A stretch of DNA of 64,000 nucleotides from Marinicellulosiphila megalodicopiae (GTDB taxonomy: Bacteria > Pseudomonadota > Gammaproteobacteria > Pseudomonadales > Natronospirillaceae): NCBI RefSeq assembly GCF_045862395.1, contig NZ_AP023087.1, forward strand, positions 3,968,001 through 4,032,000, written 5' to 3'. The translations under genes and the position numbers were made by a program. Positions 35,913-44,270 of the stretch are shown in pieces. The notes below the pieces were generated by a model. That model searched no databases and had not been told where the DNA came from. It saw nothing but the letters and a program-made list of their open reading frames with translations. Positions within the stretch are counted from its first letter, which is position 1. Each line of letters opens with the position of its first letter.

Positions 35913-37799
35913 ATGCTAGATCTCAATGCACTTTCCCAACTTAAAGATTTAAAATCAGCACTTCATGAAGATACAAAATTTTCCCAAGGCACCGTTATGG
36001 GTAGCTTTGGCAGATATGGATTTGTTCAAAATGAAAAAGAACGCATCTATTTATCTTCAGAACAAATGTCACTTACACTGATTGATGACACCATCGAATA
36101 CAGCGTGACAGAAGTTAATGGAAAGCAAAACGCAATTGTTGAAAGTATTGTTAAAAGCAAACTTAAAGAATTGATTGGTAAATACGTCATTAAAGGCAAA
36201 GGGCATTTTGTTGAAGCGCTGGACAGCCGAATTCAAACCCGTATTTATATTCCTGAAACCCTAAGAAACAAAGCAGTGGAAAACGACATTGTTCGCATCA
36301 AAATTAGCAAACACCCGTTTAAATCTGAAGGCAATACACAGGCTAAAATCACAGAAATTTTAGGCAATCTGTCTGATGCTGGCATTTGGCACAAAGCCTC
36401 AATTGCACATTACGAATTAAATACGCCAACTGATTTAACCGATGACGAGCAAAAACAATACTTATCCACATTTGAATCAACCGTACATTCAAGAAAAAAT
36501 AACAACCAAGATTTAACTCATTTGGATTTTTTCACAATTGATTCACAATCAAGCAAAGATTTAGATGATGCAATTTGTGTAGAAAAATCAAATGACAAAT
36601 ATACATTACACATTGCCATTGCTGACCCAAGTGCGTTAATTAATAGCGATGACATACTTTACAAACAAGCATTAGAATCTTGCACCAGCGTATATTTACC
36701 GGGCAAAACCATTCCAATGCTGCCTTCTTTTATTAGCAATACATTATGCTCGTTATTACCTAACGAAGAACGCCTAGCATTTGTCGTCACATTTGAATTT
36801 GATGACACCTTTAAGTTAATCGACAGTTCAATTTCTTCAAGTGTCATTCAGTCAAAAAGACAATACAGCTACGATGAAGCTGATACATTAATAGACAGCG
36901 ACAAAAACTTATCTGTATTAAAAGAAATTACCGATTCATTTTTTGAGAATCGCTCAAACAATGAAATCATCATGCAACAATCTAACGATTATCAATTTAA
37001 TTTAAATGATGATTTAACTTTAGATAAAATCACAATCAAACCTATTTCAGCAAGCGCCAAAATGATTGAAGAATGCATGGTTTTTTCAAATAAATGGATC
37101 GCATCTTTTCTAAATAAACACGATTTGGGTTTATTTATTAGCCAAGCAGGTTTAAGAAATAACGCAAAAGCACAGGCCATTGAATTTCTTAATGAAAATA
37201 TCACTGACTTTTCTGAAGAAAAACTAAGCGAGCCTAGCTACTTTACACAATGCTTTAATCAACTAACTCACAAGCAACAGCTTTGCATTCAAAAACGCCT
37301 AGACCGCTCCGAGGTCACCACTAAAAGCGCAAATCACTGGGCAATGGGTATTGAGCAATACTGCACTTTCACTTCACCCATTCGTAAAGTGAATGATTTT
37401 ATTAATCACCAATTTTTACATCATATCATTAATAAAAAAGCAAAACCCTTTGTAGATAAAAACATACTTGCGCAACTTAATTCACAAACAAGAAATGCAA
37501 GACAGGCATCAAACCAAGTTGAAAATCAAATTAGAATTGACTCAATCGCTGATGATGAAATATTTGACGCGACAATCAATCACGCAACACCGGGTAGTAT
37601 TATCTGCCAAATAACATCTATCGGTGGACAATGCCAATACAATTTAAGAAAAGTTAAAACTGCATTTAACCCTTTAGATTTCAGCCACACCATTAAGAAA
37701 ACAACTTACAATCTTAATGATGAAGTCCAAGTTAAAATCACCAAAAAGGACAGTTTTTCAGGTATTTTAGAATGCGTTATTATTGAAAACGATGAATAA
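35913..37799 (+). CDS. rnb: Exoribonuclease II (RNase II family)
   Basis: 628 residues, near E. coli RNase II (644) and much shorter than RNase R. An N-terminal cold-shock/OB region precedes the RNB domain, whose magnesium-site acids are in SSKDLDDAICVE (about residues 209-220). FTSPIRKVNDFINHQFL matches the RNase II form of the conserved RNB C-terminal motif. A final S1-type OB domain covers about 555-628. It degrades unstructured RNA processively from 3' to 5'. The stop overlaps the next gene's ATG by 8 bases. Confidence 0.9.
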   Translation: MLDLNALSQLKDLKSALHEDTKFSQGTVMGSFGRYGFVQNEKERIYLSSEQMSLTLIDDTIEYSVTEVNGKQNAIVESIVKSKLKELIGKYVIKGKGHFVEALDSRIQTRIYIPETLRNKAVENDIVRIKISKHPFKSEGNTQAKITEILGNLSDAGIWHKASIAHYELNTPTDLTDDEQKQYLSTFESTVHSRKNNNQDLTHLDFFTIDSQSSKDLDDAICVEKSNDKYTLHIAIADPSALINSDDILYKQALESCTSVYLPGKTIPMLPSFISNTLCSLLPNEERLAFVVTFEFDDTFKLIDSSISSSVIQSKRQYSYDEADTLIDSDKNLSVLKEITDSFFENRSNNEIIMQQSNDYQFNLNDDLTLDKITIKPISASAKMIEECMVFSNKWIASFLNKHDLGLFISQAGLRNNAKAQAIEFLNENITDFSEEKLSEPSYFTQCFNQLTHKQQLCIQKRLDRSEVTTKSANHWAMGIEQYCTFTSPIRKVNDFINHQFLHHIINKKAKPFVDKNILAQLNSQTRNARQASNQVENQIRIDSIADDEIFDATINHATPGSIICQITSIGGQCQYNLRKVKTAFNPLDFSHTIKKTTYNLNDEVQVKITKKDSFSGILECVIIENDE

Positions 37800-38622
37800 A
37801 TTAACCGCTCAATGCTTTGAACATTTCGAAAAATTAGAACATGCTTTAAACGCATTGAGCAATATTCAAAATTCGACCAATCAATTTTACATCCCTGAAT
37901 CACTTCAACACACATCCATTAACAACCAGTTAAATGATATTTACTACCAAAGCGAAGGTGATGGCCGTTTATCAAAAAGCTACTGGGGATTAGTGGGTGT
38001 AGATTCTAAAACGATCTTAAAACTAGAAACAATAAACACACTAAAAAAAGCATTTCAAACTTCAGTCATTGCTTTAAAAACATCCAATGAAAATGACTGG
38101 ATGAATATTTACCAAAATATCAATTCGCGGCCGAGTATTATTAAACAATCCTTTAATCTTGCTGATCTTTCCAGATTACATCTAAAACAAACCTACAGAC
38201 AAATACCTATTTTACGGGCACAGCCGTCAAAAGTTTCGTTTAGTTGGTACAGCTCAGGGCGTTCAATAAAACGCCTCACCAAACAGCAAGTACTCGAGAA
38301 ATTACTAAACTTAGGTGAAGATAAAATCCATATTCAGATGCAAATAAACAATCTTTTAAGTGTCGATGATTCTCATTTTGCTCAGATTCAAACCCAAGCC
38401 CCACTAATTAGAACCAACATACTTTTTCCGGACCAACAGACTCAAGCTATCAACACTTCATTGCCTATATTTTTTGATTTAAGTGATCCTGATCATTTTC
38501 CGTATGTATCCGAATTACCTGAAACCCCTTCTTTAAAAAGAACAAGAAAAGTTCGTAGTGACAGTAAAATTCAAACAGACATCTTTTTACAAAGCTTAAG
38601 AATCCATCGTTATAATGTATAA
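37792..38622 (+). CDS. tus: DNA replication terminus site-binding protein Tus
   Basis: 276 residues from the ATG at 37792; a TTG nine bases earlier is possible. E. coli Tus has 309. The best-matching stretch is LKQTYRQIPILRAQPSKVSF with SWYSSGRSIKRLTKQQVLEKL (about 135-172), which parallels Tus [20 protein letters not shown] and its interdomain DNA-binding strands; LIRTNILFPD, the YVSELPE segment and the terminal LRIHRY also correspond. Tus binds Ter sites and blocks replisomes from one side. The ATG overlaps the RNase II stop (ATGAATAA), so it is translated from the serB-rnb transcript. No convincing Ter site is seen nearby. Confidence 0.8.
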   Translation: MNKLTAQCFEHFEKLEHALNALSNIQNSTNQFYIPESLQHTSINNQLNDIYYQSEGDGRLSKSYWGLVGVDSKTILKLETINTLKKAFQTSVIALKTSNENDWMNIYQNINSRPSIIKQSFNLADLSRLHLKQTYRQIPILRAQPSKVSFSWYSSGRSIKRLTKQQVLEKLLNLGEDKIHIQMQINNLLSVDDSHFAQIQTQAPLIRTNILFPDQQTQAINTSLPIFFDLSDPDHFPYVSELPETPSLKRTRKVRSDSKIQTDIFLQSLRIHRYNV

Positions 38623-38631
38623 ATTTTAAGC

Positions 38632-38660
38632 AAAAAAAACCCGCTAAAAGCGGGTTTTTT
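38632..38660. terminator. Bidirectional terminator between tus and the DUF1566 lipoprotein gene
   Basis: CCCGCT / AGCGGG (38640-38645, 38649-38654) with a three-base loop, flanked by eight A on the left and six T on the right, so it can stop transcription from both sides of this convergent pair. Confidence 0.92.
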
Positions 38661-38674
38661 ATAACTGAATTTAA

Positions 38675-40537
38675 TTAATCAGCATCACGAACTAAACGTA
38701 TACGACCAGAGAATCCTACAGGGTTGGTTGATGAACGACCATCCCTAAAGTTAACTCCCCAAGTGTATAAGTTATCATAACTCAAGCTTGAATCACTCCA
38801 GTAGAAGTTACCATCAGCAAGTTTGGTTTTATTTCCTGTTTTAACTACCGGAGTTGGGAATGCTACTTTATCCAACATCCAAATACCGGTAATTAAATTC
38901 TCTTTTTCAGGTGCATTATCGTAAGTTCTAATTGGGGAACGACTTAAATAACCACAAGGCTCACGAACCACATCGTTCTCACCAGGGAAGGTACCATTTA
39001 AAAGAGCAACTCTTGTTACGTATACACTAAAGTCAGTCAACACCTCACTCTCCAGTGCATCCATACCTTCAATTTGTGTAATATTATCACCTGCTAAAAA
39101 TTGATCTAAATCATCTAAGCTTGATAATTCTATAATATCTAAGAAGTTATCCACCTCAATATTAATTTTTCGGATGATATGATTTTGCTCTTTGATATCT
39201 TTTAATGCATCTTCTTTTGTACGCACGATTGTATCTTCGGTTATTTCAAGCTCTAACAGGATTTGTGCTTTTTGCAACTCAACAGCAGCAGCTAGACGAC
39301 CTTCACGATCTAATTTAGCTACTCGAAGTTCTTCATCCCTTAACACTCTTTGTGAATTATAATCATTGATGATTCCTGATTTTTTAGCACCAAGACTCAA
39401 CTCATTTTTATAATAGTCACGCTTTAAACTTCTCAAACTTGTTTCAGAAGCAAACATTTTTTCGATTTCTGCATTAGTTTGAGACGCGATTTCACGCTCT
39501 AATTCACTGATGATTTTTGCTTTCTCTGCAGCGTGTTTATTTAAAAATTCGGTTAACTCATTTTTACGTTTCACTTCTTCAGTAATTAAAGAAATATCAC
39601 CTTCTTTTTTATCGTAAACTTTTTCATAGAATGCGATCACACCTTTCACAGCGTCTAATTCAGTCTTTTTATCGACAATATCAGATGTCGTTCTTTGTGC
39701 TTTTGCATCTTTAAGGTCACTTTTTAGCTTACGAATCAATTTAACTTTATCTTTAAATTCAGACTCAACAGCTGCGATGATATCTTTATGTTTAGCACGC
39801 TCTTCAGCTTGAGCGGCAACATTTTTTTCAAGTAAGTCATCGACTTCAGCAATATTTGCTTCTAATTCATCTTTTTCTTTTTGCATTAAAAGCTGCAAAG
39901 TAGTCACAGCTGAAGCTGCTGCATCTTTTTGTGCTTGCGTCTCAGCTTTAAGATTTTTAATATCATTTTCTAGTTTTTTATCTAAATCAGCCAGCTGCTT
40001 TTTATAAGCTTCGATGTCAGCTTTATTTTCAGAAATAATTTCTTCACGCTCAGCTTCAATTTCTTTTATCTCATCATTTGCGCGACCAATATTTCTAATT
40101 CTTAAATCGGCGTAATCTCTTAGTGCCTCTTTAAGATCTTTGTTTTCTTCTTCTTCTAAATAAGCAATTTCATTTGGAGTTAATTTTGAGCAATAACGCA
40201 ATGAACGTAACTCTTCGATTGAAGGCATTCTCCAGTCAGTTAATCCGGCTACATTAATATCACTTTGACCACGATTAATTACTGGCGCAACTCCTTCGAT
40301 GTATTCGTATTTTATTGTTTCGTTTTTCCCTTCACATAATGATTCTGCTTGGTTCCAAACTTCACCCAATGAACAACGCATCCACTCTAATTTTGTTTCT
40401 TTATCTAATACAACACTTCCATTGTATTTATATTCATAACGCTCGGCTGGCGGCGTTTGATTATTCGAATCACAACTAGATAACAAACCAGCACTTACTG
40501 AAACAAGTAATGCAGTTTTGAAAAATTTAGCTTGCAT
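38675..40537 (-). CDS. Lipoprotein: DUF1566/Lcl domain split by a long coiled coil
   Basis: 620 residues from the ATG at 40535-40537, which has AGAGG eight bases upstream. The lipobox LLSSC marks a lipoprotein. Residues 30-120 look like the first half of a DUF1566 (Lcl C-terminal) domain: LDKETKLEWMRCSLGEVWNQA and GLTDWRMPSIEELRSLRYC. About 120-500 is a heptad-rich, Lys/Glu/Asp/Ala-rich coiled coil. Residues 530-620 supply the second half, ending YWSDSSLSYDNLYTWGVNF and GRIRLVRDAD. A fold interrupted by a coiled coil would present a long rod on the cell surface or in the periplasm. DUF1566 proteins include adhesin-like surface proteins; function here is unknown. Confidence 0.7.
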   Translation of the reverse strand: MQAKFFKTALLVSVSAGLLSSCDSNNQTPPAERYEYKYNGSVVLDKETKLEWMRCSLGEVWNQAESLCEGKNETIKYEYIEGVAPVINRGQSDINVAGLTDWRMPSIEELRSLRYCSKLTPNEIAYLEEEENKDLKEALRDYADLRIRNIGRANDEIKEIEAEREEIISENKADIEAYKKQLADLDKKLENDIKNLKAETQAQKDAAASAVTTLQLLMQKEKDELEANIAEVDDLLEKNVAAQAEERAKHKDIIAAVESEFKDKVKLIRKLKSDLKDAKAQRTTSDIVDKKTELDAVKGVIAFYEKVYDKKEGDISLITEEVKRKNELTEFLNKHAAEKAKIISELEREIASQTNAEIEKMFASETSLRSLKRDYYKNELSLGAKKSGIINDYNSQRVLRDEELRVAKLDREGRLAAAVELQKAQILLELEITEDTIVRTKEDALKDIKEQNHIIRKINIEVDNFLDIIELSSLDDLDQFLAGDNITQIEGMDALESEVLTDFSVYVTRVALLNGTFPGENDVVREPCGYLSRSPIRTYDNAPEKENLITGIWMLDKVAFPTPVVKTGNKTKLADGNFYWSDSSLSYDNLYTWGVNFRDGRSSTNPVGFSGRIRLVRDAD

Positions 40538-40619
40538 GTTTTTACCTCTTAGCTTGTTCGCAAACAAGCCTATCATTTTTTGTAGAGGCCACAATGTGAC
40601 CTCAAATATTTACAGACGA

Positions 40620-41471
40620 TTATTTAACCGCACCACTTGTTAGACCAGAGATCATTTGCTTAGACGCTACCATAAACACAACAATAAGCGGCAACATTGA
40701 TAAGAAAGACCCTAAAATAACTGCACCCCAAGGAGTGTTTGGTGTACCTTGCATCGAGCGCACCATTGTAATAATTACTTCTTTTTGATCTTGTAATATT
40801 ACTAGCGGCTGTAAGAAGTTATTCCATAAAAATACGAACTGTATGATTGCTAACGTTGCTAATGCAGGCTTCAACAATGGCAGAACAATTGTAAAATAAA
40901 TTCTAAATTCTGCGGCACCATCTAATTTAGCAGCTTCAATTAAATCAACAGGAATTGACGCTACTACATATTGACGCACAAGGAAGATTCCCATTGGCGC
41001 AATAGTAAACGGAATCCAAACTGCAAATAAAGTATTGTTAAGACCTAATAATTGTACGATCAAAAAGTAAGGAATTAAACTTAATACAGGTGGGATCATC
41101 ATCGATAACAACATAATTGCAAAAAAGACATTTCGACCTTTAAACTTATATACCGCTAATGCATAACCACACATTGAACAAAATAATAAAGAAACTAGGG
41201 TACCTAATACTGAAACAATTGCACTGTTTGAAATACCGCGCCAAAAATTAATTCGGTCAAGTAACACGTCATAGTTAGCCATAATATCAATGCCTAATGA
41301 TAATGAGACTCCCAAACTTGAAATACCTTCACGATCATGAGTAGATAATACAATCGAATAAATAAATGGAAAAATAGTTGTGATTGCAAATACTACTAAG
41401 AATGCTAAAACACAGTACTTTAAAAATGTATAAATGCTTTTTTGAAAAAGCCCGCTTTCAAAAATATTCAT
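40620..41471 (-). CDS. Carbohydrate ABC transporter permease (MalG-like)
   Basis: 283 residues with six membrane helices. The binding-protein-dependent permease motif EAAKLDGAAEFRIYFTIVLPLLKPALAT (EAA loop) lies near residue 185 and contacts the ATPase. Sequence order and length fit the MalG/UgpE subfamily of CUT1 sugar importers. Its ATG overlaps the stop of the upstream permease gene by one base. The ATP-binding subunit (MalK/MsmX type) is absent from the window, so a shared ATPase encoded elsewhere is likely. Confidence 0.92.
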   Translation of the reverse strand: MNIFESGLFQKSIYTFLKYCVLAFLVVFAITTIFPFIYSIVLSTHDREGISSLGVSLSLGIDIMANYDVLLDRINFWRGISNSAIVSVLGTLVSLLFCSMCGYALAVYKFKGRNVFFAIMLLSMMIPPVLSLIPYFLIVQLLGLNNTLFAVWIPFTIAPMGIFLVRQYVVASIPVDLIEAAKLDGAAEFRIYFTIVLPLLKPALATLAIIQFVFLWNNFLQPLVILQDQKEVIITMVRSMQGTPNTPWGAVILGSFLSMLPLIVVFMVASKQMISGLTSGAVK

Positions 41472-42478
41472 TATTGACCCTCTTGTAACCCTTCACGACC
41501 AAATAGGAAGAAGTAAATTGCTGTGAATGTCGCAATTACCGCAAATAAAATCCACGAGATAGCCGCAGCCATACCCATTGCTTGCTGTTGCCAAGCAACA
41601 CGGAATAAATAGTTAGAAATTGTCATACCTTTATCAGTAGCACTTTGTAATCCATTTGTTAAAACAAATGGCTCATCAAATAAATTCATGTTACCAATAA
41701 TTGTCATGGTTACACCAAAGAAGATGAAAGGTTTTAAAAGTGGCAATGCGATTTGAGTAAAACGTTGGAATGTATTTGCACCGTCAATTTTCGCAGCTTC
41801 ATACAAATCTGTTGAGATTGTAGCCATACCTGCAGAATAAATTACGATGTTAAAACCTAAGTACTTCCAGAAGACAACCATTGAAATCGAATATTGGATC
41901 ACGCTATTAGCACGAACCCATTGGATAGGGTAATCAGGATCAAACCAAGTAAAAAATGGAGCTGTTAAAGACCAATCATGGAATACAGTGATTGTGCTGT
42001 TGATAATACCGCTGCCTTGGAACATCATGAAGAAAATCATGGATACTGCAACAGTAGAAGTAATGTATGGTAAGAAGTAAGCGGAAGTAAACCAATGACG
42101 AGCACGCTCTCCTAATTGAACTAAAATATACGCCATCGGAATAGCAAATAAATGCTGCGGCACGCCCGACATAACCGCCATACACAAGGTGTTCCACATT
42201 GAGCCATATAATAATGGATCAGTAAAAGCTTTCACGTAATTCTCAGTACCGACGAATTGCATTGCCCCCATACCTTCAGATGGATTCCAATCTTGAAAAG
42301 ACAAAAATACCATGAAGAATAGTGGGAATATCCCAAAAATACCGTAAAGAATCATCCACGGTGACAAAAACCAATATGGAGTCCCGTCAGATAATATTTT
42401 TTTGAGTTTATTCGGGGCTGGAATTTCCAGCTGCGATACATCAGAACCCTGAGTACCAATTCCAGGATTTCTACTCAT
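41471..42478 (-). CDS. Carbohydrate ABC transporter permease (MalF-like)
   Basis: 335 residues. A cytoplasmic N-terminal 35 residues precede about six to seven membrane helices. The EAA loop reads YEAAKIDGANTFQRFTQIALPLL near residue 245. This is the MalF/UgpA-type partner of the next permease. It lies 94 bases after the binding-protein gene, with a strong hairpin in between, and overlaps the MalG-like gene, so the two permeases are coupled. Confidence 0.92.
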   Translation of the reverse strand: MSRNPGIGTQGSDVSQLEIPAPNKLKKILSDGTPYWFLSPWMILYGIFGIFPLFFMVFLSFQDWNPSEGMGAMQFVGTENYVKAFTDPLLYGSMWNTLCMAVMSGVPQHLFAIPMAYILVQLGERARHWFTSAYFLPYITSTVAVSMIFFMMFQGSGIINSTITVFHDWSLTAPFFTWFDPDYPIQWVRANSVIQYSISMVVFWKYLGFNIVIYSAGMATISTDLYEAAKIDGANTFQRFTQIALPLLKPFIFFGVTMTIIGNMNLFDEPFVLTNGLQSATDKGMTISNYLFRVAWQQQAMGMAAAISWILFAVIATFTAIYFFLFGREGLQEGQ

Positions 42479-42524
42479 ATGTTTCTACCTATGTTAATTG
42501 TTAATGAATGACTTTTTGAACATG

Positions 42525-42553
42525 AAAAAAAGCCCTAGAGATTCTAGGGCTTT
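42525..42553 (-). terminator. Attenuating terminator between the binding-protein and permease genes
   Basis: Eleven-base arms AAAGCCCTAGA / TCTAGGGCTTT (42529-42539, 42543-42553) with a three-base loop, followed on the minus strand by a T run. Placed right after the binding-protein gene it would let most transcripts stop there, giving more binding protein than permease, as is common in sugar ABC operons. Confidence 0.88.
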
Positions 42554-42572
42554 GATCATATGAGGTTAAATA

Positions 42573-43802
42573 TTAACGCATACGTTTTTGTAATTGTTGT
42601 GCAGCATCTTTAAGTGCTTCATTAACGTCACGACCGTCAGCTAATACTTCTTGTAAAGCAGTGTTTACAACTAAAGTTTCAGCGATGTTGTCGTATGCAC
42701 CTGGTTGTACAGGGATTACGTTGTTAGCGATTTCAGAGAATAATGCACGAGCATTTTGGCCACGTAAGAAGTCGATTTCTTCTTCAAACATTTCGTTAGC
42801 ATGTACAGTTTTGTTAGCTGGGAACATTGCCCACTCATCAAATGCTGCTAATTGAGCTTTTGGAGAGATCATGTATTCAATTACGTTCCAAGCAGCTGCT
42901 ACGTCTTTAGACTGAGTTGGGATTGCAGCAAAAGTACCACCCCAAGTTCCGTAGATACCGTTAGGTAAGTTAGACGCACCCCATGAACCTTCAGTATCAG
43001 GAGCGATCCAGCCTTGTAAATGACCTAACATCCAAGCGCCTTGGATCTCCATAGCAAACGTGCCTTCTTTAAAGCCGTTATACCAATCGTCATTCCACAT
43101 ACCAGTGTTAGCATCTAAGCCTTCTTCACGAAGTTGCTTAGCCATGTTGAAAGCGAATTTGAAACGATCGTTTTCGATTAATACTTCATTGTTAGGACCA
43201 GTATAGATACCGTTACCAGCTTCAACTGTTCCGTAAATGATTGAACGAGCGATGCCGTCAGCGTTAGATACTAAGTATACGCCGTAATCATCACGCAATT
43301 CACGACCGTATGCTAACCAAGATTCCCAAGTAGCCATTACTTCGTCAACATCATATCCGATGTCTTCCATGTAATCGCGACGGTAGAAAGCAACACCTGG
43401 ACCTAAATCAACAGGAACAGCGATTTGCTGACCTTTTTCGTTTTGACCTTGCTTAACAGCGAAATCAACCATGTTTTTTTCAAATGGTGCGAATTTAGAT
43501 GTTAAATCCATTAAACCACCACCGTTGATGTAACCACCAACCATACCAGTATCAACAAGAACCATATCCGCTGCACCAGAACCTGTTGCTAAGTTCAAAG
43601 TAAGCTTGTTGTGGTGTCCGCCCCAGTCGTTTGCATTGTGCTTGTAGTCACCAGCTGCTTTAGTGATGTCTTTTTTAAAATCTTCAAAATAGTTACCGTA
43701 ATCACCGTATACGTCTACTGTGATTGCTGCTTGAGCTGAAGTTGCTACTACTACTAAACCTGCAGCTGCTACTGCTGCACTTAATGTTTTCTTAAGATTC
43801 AT
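42573..43802 (-). CDS. Sugar ABC transporter substrate-binding protein (family 1)
   Basis: 409 residues. The signal peptide MNLKKTLSAAVAAAGLVVVA runs to TSAQA (about residue 25). The mature protein is a bacterial extracellular solute-binding protein of family 1: GSGAADMVLVDTGMVGGYIN, KEGTFAMEIQGAWMLGHLQ and AAWNVIEYMISPKAQ are typical. The many Trp residues near the ligand cleft suggest an oligosaccharide. With the GH5 enzyme elsewhere in the window a cello- or gluco-oligosaccharide is possible, but this is conjecture. A good site, TAGGAG, precedes the ATG. Confidence 0.92.
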   Translation of the reverse strand: MNLKKTLSAAVAAAGLVVVATSAQAAITVDVYGDYGNYFEDFKKDITKAAGDYKHNANDWGGHHNKLTLNLATGSGAADMVLVDTGMVGGYINGGGLMDLTSKFAPFEKNMVDFAVKQGQNEKGQQIAVPVDLGPGVAFYRRDYMEDIGYDVDEVMATWESWLAYGRELRDDYGVYLVSNADGIARSIIYGTVEAGNGIYTGPNNEVLIENDRFKFAFNMAKQLREEGLDANTGMWNDDWYNGFKEGTFAMEIQGAWMLGHLQGWIAPDTEGSWGASNLPNGIYGTWGGTFAAIPTQSKDVAAAWNVIEYMISPKAQLAAFDEWAMFPANKTVHANEMFEEEIDFLRGQNARALFSEIANNVIPVQPGAYDNIAETLVVNTALQEVLADGRDVNEALKDAAQQLQKRMR

Positions 43803-43954
43803 TGGAATCTCCTATTAGTTTGCTGAGAAAATTAACCAGTTAGACTCAATGCCCAACGGCTCTTTTTTACTTCACTCTTTACGAGCTTATTATTGATTGC
43901 ACTTGAAAGGCATTTCTACCCTCCCCCTAAACCACCTTCATGGCCGTACAATCT

Positions 43955-43966
43955 TGAAACGCTTCA
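43955..43966. promoter_or_regulatory. LacI/Cra-type operator candidate
   Basis: TGAAACGCTTCA, arms TGAA / TTCA around a central CG, fits the E. coli Cra consensus TGAAWCSNTHHW and the general LacI-family pattern. It lies about 155 bases upstream of the sugar-binding-protein start. The regulator gene is not in the window. Confidence 0.45.
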
Positions 43967-43983
43967 CATGGATATTAACCAAC

Positions 43984-43998
43984 ATCGTGATTCACGAT
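43984..43998. promoter_or_regulatory. Perfect 15-base palindrome, operator candidate
   Basis: ATCGTGA-T-TCACGAT, seven-base arms around a central base. Perfect odd palindromes of this size are typical of dimeric repressors such as GntR- or LacI-family proteins. It is 18 bases from the LacI/Cra-like site. Confidence 0.5.
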
Positions 43999-44270
43999 TT
44001 CTGGCAAGTTCAATCGAACCTGTCCGAATACACATCATTATCACCTATTTTTAAACAAAACCTCAAATTTTTTTTCGAAGACGTTCAGTTTAGATTTAGG
44101 TTCATGTACTTTATTTATTGAATTTTTCCAGAAAAAGACTACATTTATTAATATTTTGTGACCCAATTCATCATTTCTTAACAATTCAACAAAATATAAT
44201 TATTTACTTTTACAATTCATTTGAATTTTATTTTCATAAAAAACATATTTTTTTATGCAAGATTTTGCAT

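Larger units (their letters stand above)
43803..44270. other. 468-base control region upstream of the sugar ABC operon
   Basis: No believable gene; two short plus-strand frames of 74 and 68 codons here are AT-rich, have no ribosome binding site and look like chance. The region holds two operator-like palindromes at 43955-43966 and 43984-43998, a weaker GTTCaatcGAAC at 44008-44019, and near the accA stop a small AT-rich hairpin ATGCAA / TTGCAT (44255-44270) without a T run. Confidence 0.6.
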
